Assembly (NCBI GenBank): GCA_003427395.1
Contig: BFEA01000179.1
Coordinates: forward strand, 2,357,285-2,402,662
DNA: 45,378 nt
Reading direction: 5' to 3'
Source: Chara braunii
Lineage: Eukaryota > Streptophyta > Charophyceae > Charales > Characeae
Shown: piece after piece, positions 22,641 through 35,207 of the stretch
How positions within the stretch are numbered: position 1 is the stretch's first letter
How the letters are laid out: each line of letters opens with the position of its first letter
Notes under the pieces: model-generated
Seen by the model: the letters and a program-made list of their open reading frames with translations, nothing else
Told to the model about the DNA's origin: nothing
The model's database searches: none
Program-made: the position numbers and the translations under genes

Positions 22641-22971
22641 CATGTATCCAGTTTTGTCCTTCTTTTTATTTCGTTGGTTTTTTATTGTTGAAGATTGTTG
22701 ATTTCGTTTTGTTGTCGAAGGTTCAGACATTGGGATTCAGCGTGTTGTTTTTTTATTGTTGAAGGTTGTTGATTTCTTTTTGTTGTTGTTTTGTTGTGTA
22801 TTTCTGCATTGTATGTCATTTTTTGTTTCTGCTTTTCTGTCCAGGTTCTTTCTGCAGTTTTCTTATTCTTCATTTTCAGCATTTTCTTTGCATTCTGCTG
22901 CCGCTCTCTTTTCTCTCCAGCTTACGACATCGTCTTTTTGCAGTGTCAGCGTTTCAGCACGTCACACCAAC

Positions 22972-25900
22972 ATGGAAAGGGTCCGGCAGACTCGTCCAAT
23001 GCCGCCAAACAAGGTTGATTCGACGATCGGCGGCAAGAGAGATGACCCTTTATGGCATTTTGTCGCACGTGGTCGTTATTTGGATGGGTCCACTGCGGCG
23101 GGTAGAAAGAGTGGTCGTCGCTGCCTGTGCAGGTTGTGCAGGTGTTCGATGTGCGGGGGCGCTAAGGCCGCCAAGGAACACTTCTCAAAGAGCGAAAAGT
23201 TCCGATATCAACTCCTTTTGACATTTTGCCATTTGGTTGAAGGACATGGCGAAATGTCCGAAGGAGTTGATATCGGCTATCGAGGCATTGCAGAGCTTGC
23301 CTCCTGGGCATCCGAAATTTCAGTGGCCACCACTACGATACCCCGAGGACTCAGTGAAGGCCCCCGTTTCCACCACCGCCCCCTCGGGGGCGGTGCCTTC
23401 GACTAGTCCAGCCGTTCGAGTTACTGTACCGCATCGGACACCGCCACATTCACCAGCTCCGGCGTCTGCACTGCTGACTGGGACAAAGGGTGCAGGCGGT
23501 TTACACGTTGGTCGGTCCGTGCCGGCCAATGAGCCCCCTCTTGTGCAGGAGGGTGGGGGTCGTGCGGCGTTCGACGAGCACGGCACACGTGCTTTTGTTG
23601 ATAGCCGTAAGTGGGGGAGGGATCTTGGCACTTTGGCCGGACTTGCCATTGTGTTTACCAGTGTCAGGCGCTCACATGCTACATGGGCTACCACTATTGC
23701 GGCCCCTGCCGCAGATGATCACGCTTCGTCAAACCACCCTTGGTTGCCGCCTCCACCGTCACCAGTGGCGCAGGGTGCAGCCGCCGACCATGTTGCTACG
23801 ACGGACAGGGTGGATCCTTCACGCGTAGTTGTAGATGCTCGACAGGCCTCTTCCCTTCCACGAGTTCGGAAACAGGCAGTGTCCGGGGTGGCTGTTGCCA
23901 AGGTCCACATTCCGGTGTCTGATTCGTCGCCGACCCCGCTTCCGACGACGACAGGTGCTGCTGCAACTGCTCCACCTGAGCTTACCGGTTCGTTAGATCC
24001 TTTATACATGCGCAACATTGCAGTGGCCCAGAGCGTGGCACCTGCGAGTCCTCGTGGGTTGTTGGATGTTGAGATCCTTGGCGGCCGAGCCACGACGGGA
24101 CGTGGTCGTGGCACCTACCGGCAACAGGCCGTCACTTCGTATTATTCGGACCCTCCAGAGCACGCGTGGCATTTGCAGATCATGCGCTTCACCGTTGAGA
24201 GTGGGATGACATTCAACTGCGTGAAGCTTGAAAGCTTCAAACGCATGTTCACGATGATCATCCCCCCGAGAGTTCCAAGGCCGCCCACGCCCAGACTGCC
24301 CACGTACCTCACGGTGCGCACGACCCTTTTGGATGAGTTGGATTAGGAGGTCCAAACACCTGTTCGCCCACTCCTTGACACGACGAGAGAGCATGGTTGC
24401 ACAATCATGACCGACGGTTCGACCAACATCCGGGGTCAGACATTGTGCAACTACCTTGTCGGGACAGATTTGGGGGCAACGTATGTGGCCACCAACGTCA
24501 TGCACGACAAGCCCTGGCAACCGCGTGGTTGAAGAGGGTGAAGTCCATGGACGTGAAGTTGAGCAAAATCACAGCGTTCGTGAAGGACTCCGCTGGGGTA
24601 GACGTCGCGGCGATGGAGGTTTTCCGGAAGGACGAGAGCATTAAACACATCTTCTGGATTCCCTGTGTCGCCCATGTTATGGACCTCATTCTCGAGGACA
24701 TCGGCAGGATTGATTGGGTGGCCACTCGCATCGCGCAAGCGAGGTTCGTGACGAGGTTCTTCAAGCGCCATGGCCACGCACGATAGGTTTTGGAGGTCGT
24801 CTCAAAAAGACCCTTCTGCTGCCGGTGGAAACTCGTTTCGACACGAACGTCACCATGATGACGAGGCTTGTGGACCTGCGCCGACTGCTTGCGTGAGACT
24901 GTTTGGTCTACCAGAAAGATCCGCAAGGATACCGCAGAGGTCACTGCGTGTGTCGGGTCTCCTCCATGGTGGGAGGATTTGAGAGCTCTGTGCAGGATGT
25001 TGGAGCCTATCAAGATATGTTGAGGTTGGTCGACAGCGACACATGCCAAATAAGCTAGATTTTGTGTCGTTACGAGTGCTGATCGCATCTTGCTTGTCTG
25101 CGTGCCTCGACATCGATCGAGAGCAGCAGGACACTATTTCCGAGGTGTTCGACAGGTGGCGCACCATGTTCCGTACACCCGCCCACACAGCTGTCATGTT
25201 GCTAGATCCCCAGTTCCCAGACCCGACGCTGAACGACAACCAGGAGGTGCAACAGGGATTGATCGAAGCCTTGGTCCAGTTCGGCTACCCGGAGGGATCG
25301 GCGCAGCACAAAGAGGTCCCTAGGGCGGTCAACAAGTTTCATATGAAGGAGCCTCCTTTCGACGAGGTCAACATGCGGCGAGCGTTGGGCAGCTACAGCC
25401 ACCCTGCCTGTTTTTGGTCTACGAAGATTGTGAAGTACCCTCACACGGTCGTCTTTGCCGATAGGATCCTTCGCATCTGGGCGACTGCATCACCGTGCGA
25501 GAGAGCATGGACTCGCTATATCTCCATTCATTCAAAGTCACATAACAGGTTGGAGGTTGCTCGGGCTCAGAAGCTCGTGCGGTGCCGCTGGAACCTCACA
25601 CTACTCGAAACACCGTCGTTGTGTGACGATGCTCTTGCTGACAGGCCCGATTTCTTCCGGAACTAGGTGCATTACTGGCAGGCCGTGAAGGAGGTGCCGG
25701 CAGTGGATCAGCAACTCGTCAGAGGTAGTGGTGCACTGGCGAGGGTGACTGAGGAGGAGTTGACTCACGGCAGAGAGAGGATGCATATTGTTTCCCGCAT
25801 GGGAGCCATGCGTCGAGTGCAGGAGTCCGACAAGAGGTGACACAGGGGCGGAGGTCGTGGACGTGGCGGGCGTGGGCGAGTAGGTGTCGGAGGAACGAGG

Positions 25901-28524
25901 CATGGTGACGGGCATGCTGTATCTGGGACTCGTCGTCAACGTGCGGACGATTTCATCCGCAAGGCCCGCCAGCGTTGGGACGAGGGGGACTTCTTGTTCG
26001 ACAACTCGTCCAGCGACGACGACGATTTCTTTACGTTGGGGACGATCGCGCCTACGGACGATGAGAGAGGCGACGATGACGACAGAGGTGATGGCGAAGG
26101 TGGTGGTGGAGGTGGCGGTGATGGGTGAGGTGATGGCGGAAGTGGAGGTGACGGGGGAGGTGATGGCAGAGGTGGGGGCAAAGACAGAGGTCACGGAGGA
26201 GGTGGCGATGACGAGGGAGGTGACAACAGAGGTCAGGGAGGGAGTGGTGGAGACGAGGAAGGTGACAAGTTTGCTGACAGAGGTGTCAACGGAGGAGGTG
26301 GCGGTGGCGTCAACGGATGTTATGGAGGAGGCAGCGACGACAACAGAAGTGATGGAGGTGGTGGGGACGACGGAGCTCATGGCAGAGGTGGCAGTGATGA
26401 CGCTCATGATAGAGTTGAGCAGTATGAGGACGACGGTCCTGTGCGTGGTCGTCACTTCGTCTTGAAGTGGTTGAGACACAAGGGCAGACAGGATAACAGC
26501 ATCAAATCTCGTGTGCGCAGCCGTCGTCTTCAGACTCTTCGCGGTGCGGCCGTCACGGAGGCAAGCATCGTGCCGCACGAGCAAGTTGCCGTGTCTAAGG
26601 ACTCCCTGAGCGACAAGGATTTCATTCCTTCTGATGCTGACATGAAGGCCGCAGAGCACGGTTTCATTGAGGCGCCGACCACGTCTGCAGCGACGATTTC
26701 AGCGCTGGAGGAGAGGGACCTCAGTTGACTCGTCCCAAGTCTCCGACGCGCATTCCAGACATTACGGCCGCACTGGAGTCCCATCGCCATCTGGCACAAC
26801 CCACGGTCGAGGTTCATGCGGAAACTCGAGGAGGGGCAGGCAGTAATGGGCGAACAATTCCCGACGGTGGAGGGAATGCGCCACCTCCTTCCACCGTCGT
26901 TTGCGCGAGTGCCCACAGGGAACCCAGCGTCGCGGTCCCCTCCATAGGCGAGGTAGCACGTCCTCCCACAACTGACGTTGGTTTGGAGGACGGAGAGGTT
27001 GCACGTACTCCCACTCGTGCCCATGAGGGAGATGATCCACGTCCTGCCCCAGTCGACCAAGTTGGCCTCGCCTACCCCACTGGCAGTCTTCTGCCCACCG
27101 CCGAGTTGCCGCCGAGTTGATTGTCATGGAGTCGGCCTTGGATGGTCTATCCGACGTATCGGCGTTGATATCTCCCACTTTGGCATTTGTGGCACCACCA
27201 GCGACTGATCGAGTGGATGACACGGATGGAGTGTCTAGAGGATTCGACGAGTTCGCCAGCGACACGATACTGTATCCCGTAGTCTCTGCCACGCCCGCCG
27301 TTTTTCGTGTGGAAGCACCACACGCGGTGGACCAGGGTTTGGCGGTGGCACGGAACCGTCGTGGCGACCCGCGCGTCGCGGCGCAACGCAGTCAGTCTAA
27401 GGGATTCATTTGAGAGAGTGGATGTAGAGTATGCAACTCAGGAGAGTCATTGTGCGCAGGATTTCGCAGGCGGCGGGTCATCATTCTCCGCAGCACCTCA
27501 GGCAGACCTACACCTAGGCCCGCTACGTTCGACGCAAGACAAAGTTGGTGAAGTTGTCACCTTGGGCGGTGGCGAGGACATACAGCGTGGTGTTGGAGGC
27601 GGGCACACGGACAACGCTCGACCGCATCTCATGACGATGCGTTCAACACCCCCGCACCCCCATGGCGTCGACCCTGCCGCCCAGGGCTTAGCCGCAAGCA
27701 CCGCATTGCCGACAGTGTCATTTTATGACGGCGTGACTAGGGACCGAAGGGCGGGCGACGAGGCACACGCATTAGCATATGGACCGACACATATGCCTGC
27801 GGGGACACGATCAATAGGCCGCATCGATGGTGGTTATTACGACTCCATGAGGGCATACGAGGAGCGACATGGGAGACTTTTGAGGGCCAAGACATTGGAT
27901 GTCCCCAACACCAGGACGACAACTGCGAGGTTATCTCGAACGAGGACGAAGGAGACAGGTACATCGATTCCATATCACCGTCGCCGTCATCTACCTGCTT
28001 TCAACGCCAGAGCTCCAACCAGGACGACAACTGCCGGTACAGTGCCGGAGGGAGGGACAGGCGGTGGAGGCTCAACAACCATTTTGCAGAGATCGCAGCG
28101 TGGGCATGACGAGCTTCACGAGAGTGCAGCTGGACCAACCCTCAGACCTGACGACATCGACCGTTCAGGGCCAGTCGAGAATAGACGAGGCGCTGTGGTC
28201 ATCTACCATGACGAGAGCACCACAGCCGTGGAGGCTGGTGAAACCACAGGCACCGACGATTCGGGTGACTCTGATTACGTTCCCAGAGGACAGACGACGG
28301 ATGGAGATGATGGCGTAGGTCGACGCGTTAGGCAGAGGACAGAACTCGAACCGCATGGGCAGGGCGCGCCATCGGCCCCTATACAGCTATTGATCGAGAG
28401 GCGCAAGCTCAATCTTTGTTGGCCAAACTGTATCATTACCGGTCCGAGGTCTGATAGCTCGCATGGTATAGTAGATGGACTGATTGTACAATGTCTTCGT
28501 TTGTCGGATCATTTTTTTAGTTGA
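22972..28524 (+). pseudogene. decayed hAT-family transposase with long C-terminal extension
   Basis: hAT transposases cut and paste DNA elements in the nucleus. The likely start is ATG 22972, after a pyrimidine-rich leader. A BED-type zinc finger follows (DPLWHF, then CRLC and HF, about 23040-23190). A DUF659-like region lies at about 24160-24720 (MTDGSTN, HIFWIPCVAHVMDL). The hAT dimerisation region at about 25400-25600 shows FWSTK, CERAW and the RNRL-like HNRLEVARAQKLV. The C-terminal part runs in one frame from 25043 to 26728 apart from stops at 25664, 25838 and 26126, and includes about 100 Gly/Asp-rich residues (25990-26400). Further frames (26725-27120, 27117-27413, 27307-28524) carry Ser/Asp-rich sequence that may belong to it. 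There is a stop at 24343, and frameshifts lie near 23215, 24515, 24760, 24960 and 25030. It cannot make a working protein. Terminal inverted repeats were not found. Confidence 0.85.
23202..23276. repeat. 31-bp inverted repeat inside the hAT coding region
   Basis: Arms 23202-23232 and 23246-23276 are reverse complements with three mismatches and a 13-base loop. It lies just after the BED finger, at the point where the reading frame changes, and may be a local inverted duplication that caused the shift. Confidence 0.85.
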
Positions 28525-29595
28525 CACTTCGTTGTGGTGTTGCTACATACGCACGAACAGGACGTGGGACAGTTGTTCCGCAGCAGATGACAGAGTGAGC
28601 CATACCTTCAGAGTAGGGTGCAGGTGACGAGATGCATGCAGACCTTCGCAGCAGGGTTCAGGTGACTGGATGGGTTCAGTATTTAGGTGGCACTGGGTGT
28701 TTTTTTTGTTTAAAAAAAAAAAAAAAAAACAGAACCTTAAGAGTTCTAGCTCCTTTTCCATTCTGGGGAGCGTCAGTCCGGTTCCTATTCCACCGGCAAG
28801 TCTGGTAAAATTACAAGAGATACTCACGCACCTCCACCTCAAGGTGTGGAGGCCCGAAGGACGACATTGATTACCTCATAAAAGAGGGATGTACCACCCT
28901 TCACCCCTGCCTAAGTTAGCCTGATCATCTATGATTCTGCTCTTTTTCCTTTTTGAAACTAAAGCCCTAAACCCTTGCTGACTGCGGCTTGTATGAGGGG
29001 ACTTCCCTAAGAGAGGTTTCCTTGTTGAGGGTGTTGTATATACCTGTGGATTCTGAGCGAGATGGATACTGTGTTTTTTTTAGCGCCTCTCACTGTTTGG
29101 GACTGAGGGAGTCTGAGGCACTGCCTCTCTACGACTAGTTTGCAAAGAGTCTGCGTGAATGATTGACTACGTTTAATAAATAATGTGGTCACTGACTCAC
29201 TGTGTCGACTATCATTTCATCATTGTTTTCTAGATGTGATATACTCGGTTGCACTGAAGGCATTGAAGATCTGTTTTTTTTTTTAATTCGCACCGTTTTA
29301 TTTTCGGTTAAGTTCTATGTGTGCCAAATTGGGTGTTTTTTGACTGTTTTGGGGAACTTTTAGGGAGACCTGAGAAATCCTGAAAATCCTGAAAACTGAA
29401 AAGAGTAAATTATGCATAAAAACACATTTTACACATTTTTGTTGTGCCGTTTTATAGGTTGTTCTTTTTTTCAATTTTTTTATTTAAGTAGTTAGTAAGA
29501 TGTCCACTCCATGAATTGGTGGCAACACTCGCAAGTTTGGTTAAAATGAACGTTGGGTTTTGTTATAAATGGTCCAACAAGTGGTCTGAAAATCT
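28525..29595. other. no recognisable gene
   Basis: A short duplication (CTTCAGAGTAGGGTGCAGGTGAC and CTTCGCAGCAGGGTTCAGG, about 28607 and 28645) follows the hAT remnant. At about 28748-28790 a CTGGGGAGCGTC phrase beside a poly(A) run may be a diverged copy of the retroposon tail. The rest is AT-rich and unremarkable. Confidence 0.4.
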
Positions 29596-29599
29596 AGGC

Positions 29600-30720
29600 C
29601 TCCGTTAACCGTCTCTCCCACCCCCCCTTCCGTCCCTCAAACCCCCCATCGTCAACCCCCCCACCCTCAAACCCCTGCCACCNNNNNNNNNNNNNNNNNN
29701 NNNNNNNNNNNNNNNNNNNNNNNNNNNNNNNNNNNNNNNNNNNNNNNNNNNNNNNNNNNNNNNNNNNNNNNNNNNNNNNNNNNNNNNNNNNNNNNNNNNN
29801 NNNNNNNNNNNNNNNNNNNNNNNNNNNNNNNNNNNNNNNNNNNNNNNNNNNNNNNNNNNNNNNNNNNNNNNNNNNNNNNNNNNNNNNNNNNNNNNNNNNN
29901 NNNNNNNNNNNNNNNNNNNNNNNNNNNNNNNNNNNNNNNNNNNNNNNNNNNNNNNNNNNNNNNNNNNNNNNNNNNNNNNNNNNNNNNNNNNNNNNNNNNN
30001 NNNNNNNNNNNNNNNNNNNNNNNNNNNNNNNNNNNNNNNNNNNNNNNNNNNNNNNNNNNNNNNNNNNNNNNNNNNNNNNNNNNNNNNNNNNNNNNNNNNN
30101 NNNNNNNNNNNNNNNNNNNNNNNNNNNNNNNNNNNNNNNNNNNNNNNNNNNNNNNNNNNNNNNNNNNNNNNNNNNNNNNNNNNNNNNNNNNNNNNNNNNN
30201 NNNNNNNNNNNNNNNNNNNNNNNNNNNNNNNNNNNNNNNNNNNNNNNNNNNNNNNNNNNNNNNNNNNNNNNNNNNNNNNNNNNNNNNNNNNNNNNNNNNN
30301 NNNNNNNNNNNNNNNNNNNNNNNNNNNNNNNNNNNNNNNNNNNNNNNNNNNNNNNNNNNNNNNNNNNNNNNNNNNNNNNNNNNNNNNNNNNNNNNNNNNN
30401 NNNNNNNNNNNNNNNNNNNNNNNTGCCCGCCGACGCCTGCCCCCGCTCCCCTGCCGACCCCCTCTCTACCACGAGCCCCGCACCCTCGACCCCCGCGCCC
30501 GCCGACCCCTACCAACCGTCGAACCCACGTCAACCGACCCCCGCGCCCAGCAACCCCGGCTGACCCCAAACACTCCCTCGCCGACCCCCGAACCCCGCCC
30601 CCGTGACTGCCCCCGTGGGAACCCGCACCTGCCGCCCACCGAACCACCCCCGCCCCCGCTCGGTCATGGCTCCGCCCCCACCAGGGGTGACAGCCACCCC
30701 GGGGGGGGGGGGGGGGGGCA
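29600..30720 (+). repeat. C-rich minisatellite with assembly gap
   Basis: On both sides of the gap the plus strand is C-rich (ACCCCCCATC, CGACCCCCGCGCCC), like 18955-19440, and the right part ends in a run of 18 G (about 30701-30718). The true length is unknown because most of it is undetermined. Long open frames through the gap are artefacts. Confidence 0.75.
29683..30423. other. assembly gap (741 N)
   Basis: There are 741 undetermined bases inside C-rich low-complexity sequence. Nothing can be said about their content, and they may be a placeholder length. Confidence 0.99.
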
Positions 30721-30829
30721 ACTAAGCCCTCTTTCTAAAAAAACCAAAAAATGCCGGGGGCTTGGTGGCGACGGCACGCACCCCCCTATTTTTTTTCATT
30801 TTTTTTTTTTGTTGGTGAGGACCAACTAG

Positions 30830-33775
30830 AGAGGAGAATGATGAAGTGATACAAAACCTGAAGGAGAGGATAAGGAAGGAGAACGAACTCGTTAACTATG
30901 AGTATGTTCAGAACGGCAACATATAACATGAGCGCCTGTACGTCCTCACCTACCGCATCATCGATTTGGATTAGTACTGCGTGCGGGTTTACCTGTCTAG
31001 GAGACGGACAGGAGGGTATCTATACAAAAGCAGTTGAGAGCGGCTAAGTTGGTGCAAGTTGAAAAGGAACGACTAGAGGCGGAAGGGAAGACAGTTAGCT
31101 TGAGAGCAGAGATTGAAGTATTAGACGGTATTCCAGCTCCCCCGATCATAGGGATGAACTTGTCTAGGTTCGGGTGCCTTGAGACGGTGGAGTTGATATC
31201 AGACTGAGAGCTGCACGAACCGATCCGTGAGGTATATGGGCAAATGAGTGAATCAAGCGTGTGGGTGTACCTACTGCAACATGATTCTGATTCCTACAGG
31301 GCCAAGGGGTTGATTAAACCTAGGAAGACCACTCTAAGGTTTCATATCCCTCTCCCGGTGCGCTTAGACGAGAGCGAGAGGACGCCAACTAGGTATGCAG
31401 GAACGTGGCTAACCGACGATGTATTTCTGTAGACGGTCAACTTAGAGAATAGGGCAAGAAGCAGTGGCCGTCAGATCAAGGCTATAGGCCATCTTATATT
31501 TGACACGTCTCAAGACCTCGAGATAAGACTAACAATTGTTGGTGTTAGTAGAACCTGGTGGAAGTACGAAACCTTAGCGAGATCTATTGTGAGTCAGCGA
31601 TTGGCCAGTTTGGTAGGAGATAGTCAATCCGTAGTCCGCATCGTATTTGGATCCCCTAAGCGAGACCTCTACCCTGTAGAGGGTTGGAGGTGGGCCTGCC
31701 TACGTTCATAATAAAGCAGCCGTATGGGGGCATCGACAACCTGAGAAAAGCGGTTAAAAATACGCTATACACTCTCGGATTGGGCTTAGCGCCTCGATTT
31801 AAGGAGGCCTACTTCGCCATCAGTGCGAGGTGGGGGCGATTCGACTATAAGACGGTGAAAGGACAGATCGGCGCGACCTGTTGGTTAGATTGCCTGAGGC
31901 CAGCAGATCTGATTGCACATTGTTGAAGGCGCATAGAGGAGAAGTACGCCGGGCTAGAGTTGAGGTATTTGTACGAGGGCAATTAGCAGCGGCATGCCGG
32001 CTTGAGCGTCCGCCGGAGTTAATGGGAGTAGACAGTTAGTGAATGAAGGTTTGACGCTGAGAGTTCTACTCAGAGCACGCAGAGAGGAAGATCTGACGGA
32101 ACGAAAATCCCTCCAACGTGTCAGGGCGTTCATCCGCGAGCACAAAGCAGGAATCTTTACGTGCATAACCTTTCAAACGAAGGTGACATACAAAGTGATG
32201 GTATGGTCGGTAGAGTACTTGCGCATGTAGTTGTTTTTTGATGAGATGGTAGCGGAGGCAAGGAGCAGAGTATGAGTCAGTAGTCTGGTTGGTATGACAG
32301 GAACGCAGACTAGAATATAAAAGGGGCCCGCGAAGTCAGAAATTATTAAGAGGTGGAGACTTGAATTCCTGGAAAGCGCGAAGGCGAGAAATCTTTGGTG
32401 CGAAGAATCAGGACAATCGTCGGAAGCGACAGGGCGACCAAAAGAAACACCAGAAACTACAGAGCCAAAGGAGAAGAAAGGCGCAGAGGAGAGTGAAAGA
32501 AGAAGGGAGACGCGGAGGAAACGCCTCAACAATGATAGGAGACGATGAGTGGTACGAACCAATATTCCAATGACAAGCACTCCATGCATGTGGTAGGAAA
32601 AATAGATGGACCGGTAACCTATGTCGTGATGCAGGTAAACCACCTAGCGAGATTGAGCGTGATCGAGGAGGCAGACTGTACTCGACAAGCGCTAAGGAAA
32701 GCGCGAGTGACCGCTCTCTAAGTAGGAGTTGAGGATGACCGTCTAGTCAAATACGTACTATGCACGTCATTATTCACTGGGGAATCTTCGACTCGATCGT
32801 GGCATGAGACCCCGAACAAGATAGAAAGACTCTTAAGGAAAGAAGCTAGGAAAGAAGGAGAATTGACCAGAGTTATCGTGGATGGAGCAATCATCAGGAC
32901 ACTCTCGGCGCATAACCAGTACTGGAAGGAGTTGATTATGACGTTGGGGACGACTTCGAAACTTTCTACCTTGTCCTGGAGGCGTCCACAGAAAGGATGT
33001 TAGTATCACTTGCCTTAACTGTTTTAGAATACTAGGTGACCTACGAAAATTGAACAAGAGATGAACCTTGAAGAAGAATCAACCAAAAGAAAGCGTAAGT
33101 TCGAGAAATGAAGTGGATCACATGAACATGAGAGTGGGAGAGTTGAGCGAAGTCTGATCAAGATCGAGAAGAAAGAGACCTTCCTGTATCAAGTGGTTAG
33201 GCACAAGGTGGCGGATAACGACTGGAAAAGGAACCAGTTCTATGTTATGACAATACCCTACATTCATTCCGTCGTACACCACATTAGGATATACATGGCG
33301 AGAGAGAGAGCGGAGTTCTACGCATAATCGAGGTGTTGGAGAATAGTAGCCTGGAAGCTGAGGGAAGAGAAGCAAGCGATCAGCATAGGAAGGTGTTTGG
33401 AAGCCACGTGGGAGACGAGTGAGAATTAAGTGATTTCAAACAAGGAGTTAAAAGCTATGAGGGAAAAATTTATTGCTCGGAATAGGCTGCGAGAAGCGAA
33501 GTTAAAAGTTGTTTGCACTTCCTTAAGTTTTCCAGGGAGTCGTATGAAGTTGAGACGTATGAACTAGTGGATAGCGGATGGGAGAAAATCCGTTTTTATG
33601 CGCCATTCTTCCATTCATTAACAAAACCGATAGTTAAAATCAATAAAAAGACCATCATAGACCAAAATCCAAACAATCCTATTTTATTGAAAGAAACTGC
33701 CCAAGGAAATAAAAAAGTAACTTCTAAATATTGGGTCAAAAGTTCCACTGCAACGGTTGCCCGTTCACCCGTCTA
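30830..33775 (+). pseudogene. unidentified decayed coding region, copy 1
   Basis: The plus strand shows protein-like composition in successive frames broken by stops and shifts. One runs about 31030-31432 (GIPAPPIIG, then KPRKTTLRFHIPLPVRLDE) with a stop at 31204. Others lie at 31684-31926 (KQPYGGIDNLRKAVKN), 32042-32230, about 32560-33000 (GKIDGPVTYVVMQVNHLARL with an in-frame TAA at about 32718), 33152-33327 and 33513-33776. The first section is Glu/Lys/Arg-rich and may be a coiled coil. I do not recognise any part. Position beside gypsy fragments suggests a transposon gag or accessory gene, but that is inference. A second, shorter copy of the beginning lies at 33885-34150. Confidence 0.45.
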
Positions 33776-33884
33776 GTTTACTAAAGCGCCCACCAAACCG
33801 TGCAAGATTTCGTACATCACACGGCTTTCCAACTTGAGTAATGAATAACCTCATGCATGATGGATGACTCCAATCAGGAAGTCG

Positions 33885-34510
33885 CCCGATATCATACAGT
33901 TACGACTCTGGCGTGATGACCGTCAGGTTCATCGATATTGGAATATATGAAGTACGGATTTACCTGCCGATAGAGAGGAGGATCGACCTTGTTTACAGTC
34001 GGTGCTGAGAGAGAGCGAAGAAACTGGTGGGGGAAAAGAAGGATAGATTGTTGTCCCTAGGAAAGAACGTTGTCTGGGACACCCGTATAACAATCTTCGA
34101 AAGGCTTCCTAAGCCCCCGACGCCTTGTCAGATAATAGGAGAGGGGAACTGAAGAATCGTAGTTAAACTCGTTTTATGACTCCTCAACTCGAATGGCAAG
34201 AGGAGGTGAGTATCCGCGTTCGATTAGGATTGAACGACTTGGGAAGGAGAACATCGATTGATCTGCGCCGACTGTAGAGTACTTGGACTCGTGAGGAGAT
34301 ACGTGCATTAGGGAGTGCCATTTGTAGGAGGGTGAGGTGCCATGAGACAGTAGTGGTAGAGATCAGGAGAGTTGCAGCCTGTGTAGAAAAGCAGGAAGGA
34401 GAACTCTACCTAGACACTGGAGTCTTAGGGATAGAAGGTGTGCGCGAGGTCCGAGACGAGAGCGGAAGACAGAGTTATTTTGACGGTGGTCTAGTATTGG
34501 ATTTTTACAC
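33885..34510 (+). pseudogene. unidentified decayed coding region, copy 2 (5' part)
   Basis: The translation around 33918-34145 (VRIYLP, ERAKKLVGEKKDRL, then PPTPCQIIG) parallels 30950-31155 of copy 1 (VRVYLS, LRAAKLVQVEKERL, then PAPPIIG), with similar spacing. Downstream the frames decay, although a 60-codon open frame remains at 34332-34514. I see no known domain. Confidence 0.4.
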
Positions 34511-34600
34511 TTAGAGATTGAAATAACCAAGCCTCAACATAGCAGGAAGGAGAACTCCACCTAGACACTGGAGTCTTAGGGATAGAAGGTGTGTGTGTGT
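34390..34600 (+). repeat. 52-bp direct repeat, 151 bp apart
   Basis: AGCAGGAAGGAGAACTC...GGGATAGAAGGTGTG occurs at 34390 and again at 34541 with one visible mismatch. The second copy continues into a short (GT)n run. Confidence 0.88.
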
Positions 34601-34833
34601 GTGAGTATTAGGGACGACGAACTCCTTGCACAAATCAGCATTTCGAAGAGGAGATAGAGTATATGAAATCGGAGACGATGGGGACACATTCGACTATGTA
34701 GCACCTACGTGAGAACCCAAATCGCGGACCCTGCGATCTAGGAGGCGGCCGAGGAGGCAGACCACAGGCCCACGACCGAATTTCTGTGCGACCACCCCAG
34801 GACAATCAATCTATCAACCATCTCTCTCCGTTT

Positions 34834-34834
<1 letters not shown>

Positions 34835-34889
<55 letters not shown>

Positions 34890-35009
34890 AATCAATCAAA
34901 TCAATCAAATCAATCAATCAACCAAACCAATCAAGATTGGTTTGATTGATTTGTTTGGTTGATTGATTTGTTTGGTTGATTGATTGATTTGATTGATTTG
35001 ATTGACTGA

Positions 35010-35049
<40 letters not shown>

Positions 35050-35090
35050 AAAACAAACACACACACACACACATACACACACACACACCA
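34835..35090. repeat. compound microsatellite with inverted symmetry
   Basis: The order is CT run, (CA)n, CAAT/CAAAT repeats, a centre near 34935, GATT/GGTT repeats, (CT)n, (CA)n. The CAATCAAATCAATC side (about 34885-34934) is the reverse complement of the GATTGGTTTGATTG side (34936-35008), with one extra block in the right arm. It could extrude a cruciform. The gag-like region starts 120 bases later. Confidence 0.9.
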
Positions 35091-35207
35091 ACCTCAGCCT
35101 GACCTTTTTCTTTTTAATTTGTTTTCAATTTTCACATCTTAATTTTTTTTGAACACCTCATTTCCAGACACAAAACCCGAAAAACATTTCTCAAAACCAT
35201 ATCCCTC

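Noticed and set aside
29594-30647. Open frames of about 300 codons on the minus strand
   Set aside because: Most of their length is undetermined bases read as open.
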